A stretch of DNA of 64,000 nucleotides from Trogon surrucura (lineage: Eukaryota > Chordata > Aves > Trogoniformes > Trogonidae): contig CM036618.1 of the NCBI GenBank assembly GCA_020746105.1, forward strand, positions 46,034,514-46,098,513, written 5' to 3'. How positions within the stretch are numbered: position 1 is the stretch's first letter; every line of letters starts with the position of its first letter. The notes under the pieces are model-generated. The model saw only the letters and a program-made list of their open reading frames with translations, was not told the DNA's origin and did no database searches. Positions 27,239 to 39,500 of the stretch are shown here, piece after piece. Made by a program: the position numbers and the translations under genes.

Positions 27239-30200
27239 GTAATTACCTTTAACGTCTTGGAGCTCTGAAAATAATTGCCAATTACTGTGTGAAACACATA
27301 GGAGTCCTGAGGTGGCAAAGTATCAAGTCCTTAACAGGAGTTATTTAGGGATGTTTTTAATATACCTAATCAATAAGCATGCCACATGGTTTCCAAGAAC
27401 TGCAAAAATTGTTCTCTTTATTAAAATCCTTTTTGTCTTCTTCAGTGAATCCTCAGCTGTGTCTCAGATTCCCAGGATCCTGCACATGAAATGCTGCTAA
27501 AGTTATTATCCCATATATACTAAGTAATATCCACAAAACTTTCTCTTCCAGCTGTGAAGAATTGATGTGTTAAATAGATTATTCTCAAGACCTGCTTTAC
27601 TGTAAGAAACCTTAAAAAGAGGATTGAAATAAACATGCTTTTTAAATTCAATACTTTAGATGGATTTTCAGAGGAATATTTCGTGCCTCTTGCCAACAAT
27701 GTGTGCCAACAACTTGCTGTGTCAGAGACTCAGCATCGCAGAGATGTGAAAGTAAGAGGCAGTCCAGAATTGATGAGTTACAGGGGTACTATGACTATAT
27801 CTATGTTAATAAATTCGGTGTGCAGATGCTGCTGTCTTCCACAACAGGTTGCCTGTCCTCCAAGCTCCCTGCTAGCTATGGTCGTTGGAAAGTCCAGCTT
27901 CTGTGTGGCACCCATGAAGTCCTTAAGACAGCACTGGTTGATGTGAACCATTTTCATAGGTTGGAGTTTGGAGACGTGTGGTACGCTTTTCAGTATTGTT
28001 CCAGTGACTGTTTAACTTACTAGCACAGCTGAGTAGCCTGTAGGTCTACTCTCCCCTTATTTTTATATTTGAAATTTAGTGTGCTCTAAGAGGAATCGAA
28101 TAAAAGTTGCAATTCTGGTCCACTCCTACAATTCATTTCATTACTGTGCCATGAACTTTTCCAGCCAGGTTGAATAGATGGATGGTGTGTTGAGGTACCT
28201 CTTCAGAACTGCCCCTAACCCCAGGAGCAAAATTTGCCAAACAAATCCCGTCTAGATTTTCTCTTTTAATTGTCATCTTTATCACCATATATCATTAGAA
28301 TCACAAGCAATTAGCTCCAGTGTATGCCATACTTACCCTCTCTAGTGTTTGTTTGCTTCCCAGTTGAGCCTCCAGGTCAGATAAATGCTGACATCCACCT
28401 TTGACAGAAAGATTCCACCATCTCTAAATGGATCCATCTCAGCGCATCTGCTACACTTGCTCATAAACAGCACATCACTAGCATTCGGAATTACCTTAGC
28501 AGCCTTGCAGTTTGCACTCTTTCTGGCCTTATCCTAGAAGGCTTATTCAGTGTCCCTGCACTAAATTTTCCTGCTGATCCTTTCGACTACGAGATAGACG
28601 TAAAGTGTGTCAGAAGATTTTCCAGGTATTGTAGCATGACATTCCAACAGTACTATCACTAGCCCAATAGATCATCAGAAAAGCTGTTGTGCATGGCAGA
28701 AAAGTGTAAGTAAAATAAAATTGTTTTTTTTTCAAAAGAGCACAACAGATGCCTTCATTGGTATTATCAACCAGGATGACTTTATAAACAGACTATTGGT
28801 TAACAGTGTGTGTTATTCGTTGACAATGTGCAATCTCATTTCTGGTTATACTGTAAATTAATTTTTTTTTTGTCCAGAGTTTTTAATCCACAGAGTAACT
28901 CACCCATATTTGGGAAGAAAAGCAGGAAAAAATAGTATTGTTACTTTCTTCATCTGGGTCTTGATAAAATATGCTAAGACAGATTATCTGATAAATTCTA
29001 ACCCAGTGATGATGTTTCCAATACCCAAAATGTCATTGTGTTTCCTCTGTGGATCTTGTAAGTGTGTTTGTGTGTGTAATATAGATAAAAATGCTCTAAA
29101 AAAATTCTTTTAAAAATCCACTTTGATGACTAGTCTCTGGTACTGATGACTACATGCAAGTACATGGAGAAACATTTGGGTGCAATGCTTTGCCCAAGTT
29201 TCCTCAGGGGAAAGTTACCCTAATGTGAACTCATAAGACTCAAGTTCCATGTGTCTCCACATACACTTTTGATACATCTGTGCTTTTTAAAAATATAGAT
29301 CCTGTTTTCTTCAGTTTATGTAGAAGTTCAGATATACGGAGTCATTGCTGGTTGGACTTTTCTGTAGATTTTTTCCTCTTTCTGAATTTGAAAGAAACAT
29401 TCACCTTCTGGATTTCTTGCAAGAGAAATAGATGCCTGAGTATAACAGTCCTCTGACTTTATGGGTGTAACTTATATTAATATCCCTGGGTACTTCTCAG
29501 GAAAGAGAAATAGGTTCCACACTAATATGTCCTTGTACAACTAGGAGGAAGATGTCTGTGCATGAGCACAGATTTCATTGCAGTCTGGCATCACCATGGG
29601 GGGATTGCTGCCCATCCTCTCCTTTCACTACCTTATCCCCTCCTCAGCATATCAAGCAGATCTTGTCTGGTTTTTTTTGACCATTTTAGCCTGAGCCTGC
29701 TGGAAACCAGGCAGCAGTGAGTCCTCTATCTCCAGCAAACTCTCCAGCTGAGCTTGTGAGATGCTTGGACCTTGCAAGGCCCCTTTGGGCTGGGGAAGTG
29801 AGGAGAAGGTAAACTGCTCTCCTCCCTTGTTTCCCACATCTTCACCCCTGAGAGCTAAAGCACTTGCTGCAGTCTTGCTTAGCAGGTCCTCATGCCCTGG
29901 CTTGCCAGCTGGTGGCAGATTGCTGGGCTATGGCAGTAGGACCTGCTTATGTCTGATGAGCCGGCTACAGGAGTCGTCTGATCATAATGATTGTCATAAT
30001 GAAGGAAGGGTACAAGGAGAGAAAGGAAGGAAAGGAAAAACACATTAATAAATATTCCATAATACATTGACAAGCCCAGCCAAGAAATGTATCCTGTGAT
30101 CAGTATGCTAATAAAGCTCAGCATCACAGAAGCTAGCAGATGGTCACTCTACATTCACTCACCAGTTTATCCCGTGGAGAACTGTGAAGCTATGGGGTTG

Positions 30201-31576
30201 AGATGGGTAGTACAGAAAAATCTAAAAAGTGAGAGTAACTTGAAAATACAAAGAGGTTCAAATATTATTTTTCTTGTGCTTAGTCGAAGAGAAAATGTAT
30301 GCAGTAGATTTTTTTTTGTCTGTGTCTGTGTGCATATGTTTGGATGTTAGGATGTATGCAATAGTTTTTTTTTATAAAGTAGAAGATGCTTTCTCACTTT
30401 CTCAGCAATAGTGACACTGTAGATAATGATTTTACTTCTACATATATTTCTGTTCAAACTGTACTGTGTCTCTGAAGAATATTTGAAAACACGTCGTGGA
30501 CAGAAAATCATTTTCATTCTACTAATTTACACATGCAGAAGCATTTGGAATAGGAGGGTTCATGTATTCCAGCTATTGCATAGCACCTTACATGAAAAAG
30601 TCCAAAAAACATGGTTCACAATGTCATGGTTTGATTTTTGAGGTTTTCAGCTCTATGTGACTTTTGATTTCCAAAGATGTGTAAAGCAGCGTTGCTCCCT
30701 CTCTGCAGACTTTTGTATTGAGCAATAGAATATACTGTTTGATGGAAGCAAAGTTATTTGAAAAAATTCTTTTTTTTTTTCTACAACTTCTTCCCACCTG
30801 ACCTGCAAAATATGGGGGAAAAATATCCTGATAAATGCCCAGCTGTTTAGGAAGTACTTCTGTTTGTTCTTTGGGTAGAGATTTAGGTGGTGTGCTCATT
30901 TTACATCTAAGAGAGTGTGGACTGAGTGGGGGAGAGGGTAAAAAGGACTCTGAGCCACTTTGAATACTCATGTTTTCCTCAACTCTGTTGTGAATGAGTC
31001 TCCTAACAGCCCTGGTATAATTGTGATTGCAGTGATAGGGGAAAATGAGCTCTTCAGTGTTGCTTCAACTCAACTCTTCCACAGCCAGCCCGCTGGGTCT
31101 TTACAGACATCACCTCATGCCTCAGAGAAGCACTGGATTTGCAAACTTTGCTCCTGCGTTTATCCCTGGAATTTTACTGAACCTTTCACTTTCATCATAA
31201 CAAAGATATTTGCCATACCTTAATCCAAAATCTATATGCTAAAGACTCAGTAAACTATCTTTTTTTGACTTGGATAGTCAGAAGAATTTTATGTCTTCGT
31301 GTGAACAGTATCTCTCTGCAAAGTTTCATCTGCTTTTATATTAACAGTAGTAGTAGTGTTGCACAAGAAACCATTTTCTGCAATACAATTGAGAGGTTTA
31401 CAGTAGTCATAGTTTTTAATATCCCACTTTAACACAGCATTTAAGCACACACAGCAAATGTTCTGAAACAGTAACACTGGGGCAAAAGTACCGGTGGGTG
31501 TTTTAAACAGTGACCCACATACCTCCTTGGATGATGTCCACTTTTAAAGGTGTTTAGATACTGTCCAGGAATAATT

Positions 31577-31665
31577 TCACAGAATCATGGAATTATTGAG
31601 GCTGGAATAGACCTCTGAGATCATCAAGTCCAGTCTATGACCCAACAGCACCATATCCAGACAGA
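31577..31665 (-). mobile_element. CR1 LINE, short 3' end relic
   Basis: The plus strand reads TCACAGAATCATGGAATTAT, then GAGGCTGGAATAGACCTCTGAGATCATCAAGTCCAG, the reverse complement of a CR1 3' terminus with several substitutions. Similarity fades after about 31,665 into an A-rich string. About 90 bases are recognisable. Confidence 0.8.
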
Positions 31666-31849
31666 AAAAAATATGAAAAAATTTGAAACGCAAAACTCTA
31701 TTTTAAGGTCACCCTATGCTCTAGTAGTTTGACCATCACAAGGGTAGCCAGATATGGCTTAAGCACATAGACCTACATAATTTGTGGGTTATTTTCAAAG
31801 ACCACCTCACAGAGTTTGCTGTCCACCAGTATAGAGCTTAACTTCTAAG

Positions 31850-31850
<1 letters not shown>

Positions 31851-31892
<42 letters not shown>

Positions 31893-31894
31893 AT
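31851..31894. repeat. (AAAT)11 microsatellite
   Basis: Eleven uninterrupted AAAT units occupy 44 bases. On the minus strand they make an artificial repetitive LFIY peptide inside a 72-codon frame, which should not be taken as a gene. The purity suggests a length-polymorphic locus. Confidence 0.97.
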
Positions 31895-34800
31895 AGTATT
31901 AGACAACCAAACAGAGCTTTTAAACTGAAATCTTGGGAGATCTTCATTTCTTTGCCCTCTGACTTCACCGTCCATCTTCTCCTGTCACTTTTCCACCCCA
32001 GCTTTCCATTCTGACCATGTTGCAAGTCTCAGGAGGTTCTGTGGTTACCTTTGCTATGGAACTTAACAGACTAAAAGCCTCACAAAATACACTGAATATT
32101 AAAGTAGAATGTTATATATCTGTCAAGACAGACGAAGCTGATAATAAACCAGGTTTGTGTACATGTTCGAATATATATATGGGGAAAATCATAATGTATC
32201 TAAAGATTGAAGAACCTGGAGAGTGAAGAATAAGTGGAAAGTGATTAAATGGTAAGTGATATCTTAAAAGCATATGAAAGATTTTAAAAGGTTTTATGCA
32301 GAAAACAAAAAGCTATTAGTTAAAAAAGGTAAATTGCAGATAGCACTACTCTAATATCAGTCCCACAATAGCCATCAGAGATGAACCAGTAATGTAATTT
32401 CTTTTAAATGGATGCTATTCTAGTCACACTTGTCATGTGCAGAGAAATATTTCTAATATCTATACCAGATGATAAAACTATTTTCATTTATTATTGTACA
32501 AGACTTTTTTTCCCAAGATTCCTACCACACTTTCTTCTTTCTGCATGTTATTTTTTTTGCTTCTGTAACAAACATTAGTCTCACAAAGTTGCCTCATTTT
32601 GATTTTTTTATATGCGACTCGAGTGTTAGTAGAAATTTAAGAAACAGTAAATATTGTCTTGCTTCAAAAATGAGATAAACCTTTCTGAATTTCAACCTAT
32701 ATGTAAGCACACATATAAATGCTCTCTGTGTGATGTATATTCATAATGTATAATTTTGATGTATCCAAAGTAAATGTTTCTAGTAATTTCAGGGGTAATC
32801 AATACTCCCTCTCACAACATTTTAACTGGGCTATCCGATTTACTTATTTCTAAATGAAAAATAAAACCTAAATAATTTTCAGAAATGGATTTCTGCTGAA
32901 TTAATGAATGATGGATCATGGTGAAATAATGCAATAAGTACATACCGTGGCCTTTGGGGAATAACGCAAGTTGTGGGTTTTTTTTTTTTTCCATTTTGTA
33001 CATTAGAACCACTTTATAGATCAGACTTCATCGCCATTCACAGTGTGTTTAACCCCACTGTGTGCTTATTTTGCTTCTGGTATAAATAGACCAAATGTTA
33101 ACAGCATTGGAAAAGACATAAATGAAACCCAACATCAGTCCTGAGAAAGATTCTATGAAAAGTTTGCTGTGCAGGCAGCTGAGAGGAGACATTTCAGGTT
33201 TCCAGTCAGTAACTGGAGAATAAGATGCACCATGTTTCAAGGCCTTGAAAGCTCCTGTTATAATGAGACTAACAATCTAAAATAATTTATTTTATCTGAT
33301 TGAAGGTAGGGATGATTTGACTGTCATGTATGAATACCTGTGTAAGGAAGATATTTCTGGTTAGAAGATTCTGTAATCCAGTAGAATAAACTGCAATGAG
33401 ATTCCGTGTCTGAAAACTCAAAGCTACACACATTCAGGCAAATCTTACAAGAGAAAAGTCAATTTACATTGGAATAACTAAGCTAGAGATCTCTTGGATT
33501 CTTTATTACTATGTAGAATACATGCTTTGCGCTGAAAAAAAAAATGATAACAGCTCTTGCTTCCCGAGGGGTTTATTTTATGGTCTTGTGCCTATCTTCA
33601 CAAAACAAGCCTTACCCTTCTTACAGTAAAGCAGTTGGGCTCATTGAGGCAGAAGAACAAAATAGTTGACCATAGTTTTCACCAAAGAGATTTGGTATTT
33701 GTATGTTCATAAAAAAATAAATACTGACAAGATATTACTTTCCCTTAGCTAGGTCTTCATTGCTACTTAATGTATGATTGCAAGTATAGGACATTCAATA
33801 AGAAAATTATTTGTTACACTGATATTTCCAGTTCATTGTTAATTGTGATATTTGGGTTTGTTAATATGAATTACTACTCTTATTTCAATCAACTGCAAGC
33901 CTTAATACTTGACATTTTCTACAGGATGAACAAAGATGTCGATTTTTAATTCAGTGTCTGTTCTTCAGGAAAAAAAATCACAAATTAAATCCCTAATTTG
34001 AAAAATGTGTACAATTTTGGTGTTGTGAATGCATGTATACTCAAAAAAAGGAAAAGTAAAATGACCCTTTGTCATGACAATCTATATATTTCATTGCCAC
34101 AAATCACCTCAAATATTTTTCTTCTTAACTCCCTTTTCATTTTCAGGTCTCTATTTTCTAGTTAGCCTTGTAAACTTTTCAAAAGGGAAGTGTAAAACAT
34201 TTTACATCACCTAAGCTATACAGAAAAATACAAATTTAACAAAATAATTGAAAAAAATGGATTGGCAATAAAAACAGAGTACTTTGCCAACAAATGTACT
34301 TAAAAGGTCCCATTTATAGACACAAACAGCTATTTCAAAGTAATTTTTTTTTTAAAAAAAAGTATTAAAGTAGTATGTTTTACTCTATAAATTTAATATT
34401 ATTACATTTTAGCTGAAGCATACCAATTGATTCCACAAGCCTTTGGAATTTTTTTTTTAAATTAGTTATGGTAAACTCATTTTTCCTCCTTCAAAATCAA
34501 AGCGTATCCTACCCCATCTCCCTTGAGCTTTTTATCTTTAAAGTCACAATCATATCCTACAAAAATAACTCAGTGTTTTCACTTTCAGTAATTAGATGGA
34601 TAGAATAAATAAGACCTTGTATGGATAGCATTATTTGGCTTAGATTCATTGTATTTTCCTCTAGACTGGAGTTCTATAAAGCCACCTGATTTGACTATGT
34701 AGAAAAGTGTTTTTATAGAATTTAAAATATGAAAAATGCCAGGTTCTGAGAGTTTACATTTACCTAATGCATTAAAAATACAGAAGATTCTGTACTAGAA

Positions 34801-35443
34801 GACCATTTCAGAGATTTGACTGGTTTTGCATTTCTACTTATAGACTGTAGCGATATCACATCCCCGAAAAATAGATATCTGTAAAACACCTTTTTAAAAC
34901 ACCGTTTGAATTTTCCATTAATAAACCATTAAACACTCTTCTCAGGCTGTCTGCTGAAAAGCAATAAGGAAAGTGACTGTACCTTCTAATACAATACAGA
35001 TCTCTTCTGACTTCCAAACCAGAAGTTACTTACACTGCCATTTAAAAAAAATCTTAGTCTCAAGAAATTAAAAATGCTGTTTCTCAGGTAACTCCACCAG
35101 TGCAGGCTGCACAGCATAATGAACGATATCAAAGCGATATCATAAACGATATGAATGATTTCCAAGAACAGAGAATAACTTTGTCCTGGAGTTTCAGGAC
35201 CAGGACTGGAGGTGCTGGGCTTGGGAGGGTGTGAGGGAAGCGAGGCTGCCTCCCACTTATCTTGTTCTCCCTGGATGGGTTAGACACAGGCTACAGGGTT
35301 TTAGGGCATTCAAGGAAAAGAAATAGATGCCTTTTTTTCTTCATCCATTGTGTAGTCTCCTCAGGAAGTGCATTTCCACAGATGTTTATATAAGTTGCAT
35401 AGCTGAGCGTCGTGAGCTTAGCTAAAAACCCAATTCTGTTTAG
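31895..35443. other. Unique AT-rich non-coding stretch
   Basis: No gene or clear transposon. It contains a T10/A8 run near 34,344-34,361 and the degenerate CGATAT repeat at 35,124-35,152. The segment 35,180-35,340 is more GC-rich than its surroundings and may belong to the same insertion as the LTR downstream, but I do not recognise it. Open frames are at most about 70 codons. Confidence 0.5.
35124..35152. repeat. Three regularly spaced CGATAT motifs
   Basis: CGATAT occurs at 35124-35129, 35135-35140 and 35147-35152, spaced 11 and 12 bases apart, about one helical turn. The flanking bases are partly repeated as well (CGATATCA twice, then CGATATGA). It reads as a degenerate 11-12 bp tandem repeat or an array of binding sites. 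Confidence 0.75.
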
Positions 35444-36193
35444 TGATTTTTACTTTGCAGTTTGGTGTCTTCTAAAAGGCTGCACATTCTGAAGTTAGCA
35501 GCATGTTTTTGCAGACAGTGTCTGCTATTGGCAGTGATAACACCTGATGTTTACAGTTACAGTCCCATGCCTGGGACTGGGATGCAGAAAGGCTCTTGCT
35601 TATACGTATTCCTGTAGTGACCAAGGCCACTGCTGGCTCTTGTGTGGCACGCTGGGGGTGCTGGGTAGTAAGAGGGGGCACAAGGAAGTAGAAGGTTGCA
35701 TCTCTGGGGGGCAATAGACAGGACAGGTGACCAATGAGAGTATTCCACCCCATATACGTCATATCTAGTATAAATTGAGTGATCACGAGAGTTTCGTCCC
35801 TTTTCTGCAATGGCCGGTGTCCAGAGAGGACTCCATCTGACCTCCTGATTTTGATCCGGATCCTGAGTTCCCGAATCCAGCTCCCTGTATCCAGCTCCCA
35901 CCACCACTGAGCCTGGGGCTTCCCCAGTGCCTCCTGCTCTGCAGCACCAGTGGTGATTGCTATCGGGGGAGGGAGTTCGGTTTGATATCCGGCTACTATC
36001 TATAGTTGTATATAGTTCTTTTATCGTTTCAGTATTATTTTTATTATTGTTTCATTAAAGCTGTTCTAATTTTTCTTTTCTAACCTGTAAATCTCTCTGC
36101 CTTATTCCCTTTTCCTTCCCGGTTGGGGGGGTGAAGGGGAGGTTAGAGAGCGTCTGTCAACGTTAGTGACTGGCCCAGCCCTAACCCGCAACA
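35444..36193 (+). mobile_element. Avian endogenous retrovirus LTR, solo, near full length
   Basis: I recognise this as an avian LTR from its overall sequence and promoter/polyadenylation layout. A CCAAT box lies at 35731-35735 and a TATA box, TATAAATT, at 35769-35776, 34 bases after the CCAAT box. A GC-rich transcribed segment follows, then an ATTAAA polyadenylation signal at 36054-36059, and the element ends ...CCCTAACCCGCAACA at 36,193. No retroviral coding sequence flanks it, so it is a solo LTR. The 5' edge is uncertain: 35,444 is a possible TG start, but similarity could begin earlier, near 35,393. I do not see a clear 4-6 bp target duplication. Minus-strand frames of 112 and 116 codons over it are shadows. 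Confidence 0.7.
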
Positions 36194-36426
36194 CTCAGTA
36201 GATGTTTATATACACACATACACACAAAGTGTCATGCACAAACACATCTCACAGCCTGCCACTGAAAGCTAGTCAAGTAGCTTTTCTATCGCTTATTCAA
36301 GTCAATGTTTCCCAGTCACTCTCTTCTGAGTCACCTCTAAGCCAGTTTCCAAGCATGACATTTAAAAACTTGGGTTGTTAGAGGCGCCATGTTGGAAAGC
36401 CATGAAAATCACAAACATATCAGAAC

Positions 36427-36593
36427 TCACAGAATCACAGAATCACAGAGTGTTAGAGGTTGGAAGGGACCTCAAAGATCATCTAGTCCAACCCCCCCGC
36501 CAGAGCAGGACCACCTACAGTAGAGCGCACAGGAATGCGTCCGGGCGTGTTTTGAATGTCTCCAAAGAAGGAGATTCCACAACCTCCCTGGGT
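36427..36593 (-). mobile_element. CR1 LINE fragment with three terminal octamers
   Basis: The plus strand starts with repeated CACAGAAT units, the reverse complement of the ATTCTGTG terminal repeats of CR1. It continues with GAGGTTGGAAGGGACCTCAA, AGATCATCTAGTCCAACCC, GCCAGAGCAGGACCACCTA and AAGGAGATTCCACAACCTCC. It belongs to the same subfamily as the copy at 44,036: both carry the GGAATGCGTCC / GGAACGCATCC and TTTTGAATGTCTCC / TTTTGAAAGTCTCC blocks. The element is 5'-truncated near 36,593. It lies 230 bases after the LTR end. Confidence 0.93.
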
Positions 36594-39500
36594 AGACATT
36601 TTTGTAGAGAATTAAAAAATACTGGCCACAGTGAACTGTCATATTCCAGCTGAGTAATTCCACCCTATTTATTCATTTCCTTACTATACTCTCAGTAGTA
36701 TTTTTTGTATAAATGTGTTAAAACTTTTTACCCCTGCTGTGACTTGATTCCAATGACAGAATGAGAGAAAGAAACTTTTACCTTTTTTCAGTGGAAATGA
36801 CACAAGGCAGAAATCCTGTGGAATGTTTTCAGCGTTTTTGTTGGCTAGATACGTATGGGCAACAATTGATTTATTTTTCTCTATTTCTGAACACTGCTCA
36901 CCCCAATAGTGTTGTAGAAATAATTAATAAAAAGAAGTGATGTGTTCCCACATTTGCTTTTGCTAATAACATTTTGTTTAATGGGTGTGTCAGACGTTCA
37001 TACAACATAATGAAATATTGAAACAGAGATATTGAAAAATGTACCAGTCTTCCTGAAAGTTATTTGTTTTGAACAGTTACACATATTAATTTATCTGCAG
37101 CCCAGGAAATGAACTAAGATAAAAGTGCTTTTCTATTTACTTGATGTTGGTGTCACCCAGCACAATAGTATTGGTACCTCACTGATGAGACAAAAAGCCT
37201 ATTAACATGACTAAGTGAGAGTTCAGATAGAAAATATGAAGTCCTCCAATGGACTGCATGCCCTTAAAAAGAAAAGAGTGTAACTCCAGAGTGATCTAAG
37301 CCTTTCAGAAACTCCAGCTGAAGTCCTCTGATTCTGCGGTGGTAGAGCTTACAGCACTGGTAATCATTTAGCTGTTGAAAATACCCAAGAGCCCTGGACC
37401 TGTGATTGATCCATCTTTTTTACACAGGTGTTCTCTTGCAACACAACCATAACACTATGTCTGGTAAAAGTCATGGCAATTTTATTCCAACAGTAAACCT
37501 TTGCCTGGCAGAATTTTTTATTAGTGAATTACAATCGGAATTTGTCCCTTGCACTTGCACTGTTTATGGAAAATGAAGTGTAGAATTTGGAATACTGATC
37601 ATTGCTGTTGTTCTCTTGCATTTAACTGTATACAGAAAACAACACATTTTCTTTTTGACATATTAGGTCTGCTTGTATTCCAACCAGAACTGCTGGGTTC
37701 TTATTAGGCAACACTCAGTTTTCATATTATTAGAATTTAGTATAACCCTGAGAGTACATTAAATTGAAAGGTGTAATAGGATTCCATCTTAATCTGACTG
37801 TCTTGTGGCCATTTGAGGAACGGGGTGGATTTTGGTTAATACCTCCTTACATATTTGTTAGCAAATGTGCAGTCTTCCATTTTTTCAACTTTGGTTTCAA
37901 TATGCTTATGCATTGTCAGACTTTCAACTGTTACTAAAAAAATAGTGTACATGTACCCTTTTCTCTTCCTGATCTGTAACCCTAGGATGTGCCTTGATGA
38001 CCCAGAGGTGTCCCTGGGAGTCGATCTGCTCTTGACTTGTACCAGAGAGTGTTCCTCAACACCCTGTGTTACTGCCCGTACTTGTCCCCAGCCACAGAAC
38101 AGGTTGTCACATTGGCCCCAACCGAGGAGAGGTAAATTGCTAGCGTTTTATTGTCACATGTATTACCCTGCTATAAAGAGTGTAATTTACCTATTCAGTT
38201 AACACGAGCCATGGTTGTAAGGGCTGCCATTTGATTTTCTAAACTGCATGAGCATTCATAATCAACTTGTAAAAACTGGGCCATGATGCATTAGGAGCTA
38301 TTAAACCATCATTTACGAACACTTTGAAATACCGCCGAGTTCCTTTATGCTTAAAAGAGGAAATAACTGATGTATTTCGGTTTGGAAACATTTGATAAAT
38401 TCATGCAAGGAAAGCCTAAAAGCACTGTTAATTAATCAAAATCAAACTAATGGAGCAACCGCATTTGTGAATCGAGGGGGAGGGGAGATTTTTAATAGAG
38501 CTCAGGGGAGTCAGAGTCCCAACTTCCGCTGAATTTAAATGGGAATTTGCTGCCTATATGCCTTTGGTGTTTCTAAAAATCTAAGCCACTGCTTGTCTAG
38601 TCCTTTCTCCTCCTCGTTTGGAAGGCAATGTCGATGAAGTAACACTTATTATTTAATGGCACATACTGTCTATATGCATTTAGGATGCTGTGAGTGTCAT
38701 ACGAGCCTTAGAAGCAAGTTCTACTTTTCCCAACAGTTCCTTCAAAAGTAACAGATTTTAGGTTGCTCTCTAGTTTTTCAAATATACCTTTCTAAATGAA
38801 GTTTACAAAAAAATTCAAAGTTACATTGAGCAAATTTGTGGACAGTAGTGTGGAGAACTATAAAGAGTTCAGCATTTCCTGTGTAACCTTAAAATAATAT
38901 TTCCACTGGTATGTGCTAAATACAGATCAACTTCATCTTATAAGGACTTTGTTGCATTAAAACTTACAACTGATACGATTACTGAAAAGTACATCATACA
39001 TTTTGAACTAAAATCTACCAGCCAAAGCTGTATCTGTAACTTTCTTCTGAAATGTCTTCAGGAAGTGAAGCCATTGTTATTTTTTTACAAATATTTGAGC
39101 ATGACAACATTTACAACCGTTTCATCAATATTTATGAAAAAAAAGGACAGAAAAATGCAATTTTTTCTCAATGGAATAGTATCTCCTATGTATATTATGC
39201 TAATTTCTATCAAACATTTTGCTTTCTTGCTTAAAAAACCAACAAAATAAAAAAAAATGGCTGCCAGTTTTAAGGTTGAAAACACAATTGATTTTTTTCA
39301 ATTTGTAAATACCACTGTGGTGTTTGGCAGGGGATGCGATGGACGTGCCAGACCTCCAAATTGGCAGAGAGCTCACATTGCCCAGACTACGACTGACTGA
39401 ACCCATCATAAATGGTATTCTGCTCATTCAGCAATCCCAGCGCGCTTTCTGAGAGGTGCACACTTCTGAAATGTATCTACCTTGTATTATGACAGCAGTT

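Larger units (their letters stand above)
20813..31576. other. Unique AT-rich non-coding stretch
   Basis: This is the longest stretch with no transposon I can name. It contains an 18-base T-tract (22604-22621), a 22-base T-tract (27217-27238), and an AT-dense block around 24,830-24,960 made of TATA/TAAT strings. The less AT-rich block 25,130-25,560 matches no repeat I know. Two overlapping plus-strand frames of about 105 codons (27,635-28,023) have no recognisable product. A minus-strand frame at 29,652-29,789 preceded by a good splice acceptor is discussed in the findings. The block 26,030-26,400 is repeat-free with several TAAT cores and could be a conserved non-coding element. Confidence 0.5.

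Noticed and set aside
27635-28023. Two overlapping plus-strand frames of 103 and 106 codons
   Set aside because: They overlap in different frames, resemble no known family, and have no supporting splice sites or promoter.
31807-32025. 72-codon minus-strand frame with repetitive LFIY residues
   Set aside because: It is the translation of the (AAAT)11 microsatellite; no gene-like sequence remains outside it.
35472-35907. 112- and 116-codon minus-strand frames
   Set aside because: Both lie antisense within the LTR at 35.4-36.2 kb and overlap each other.
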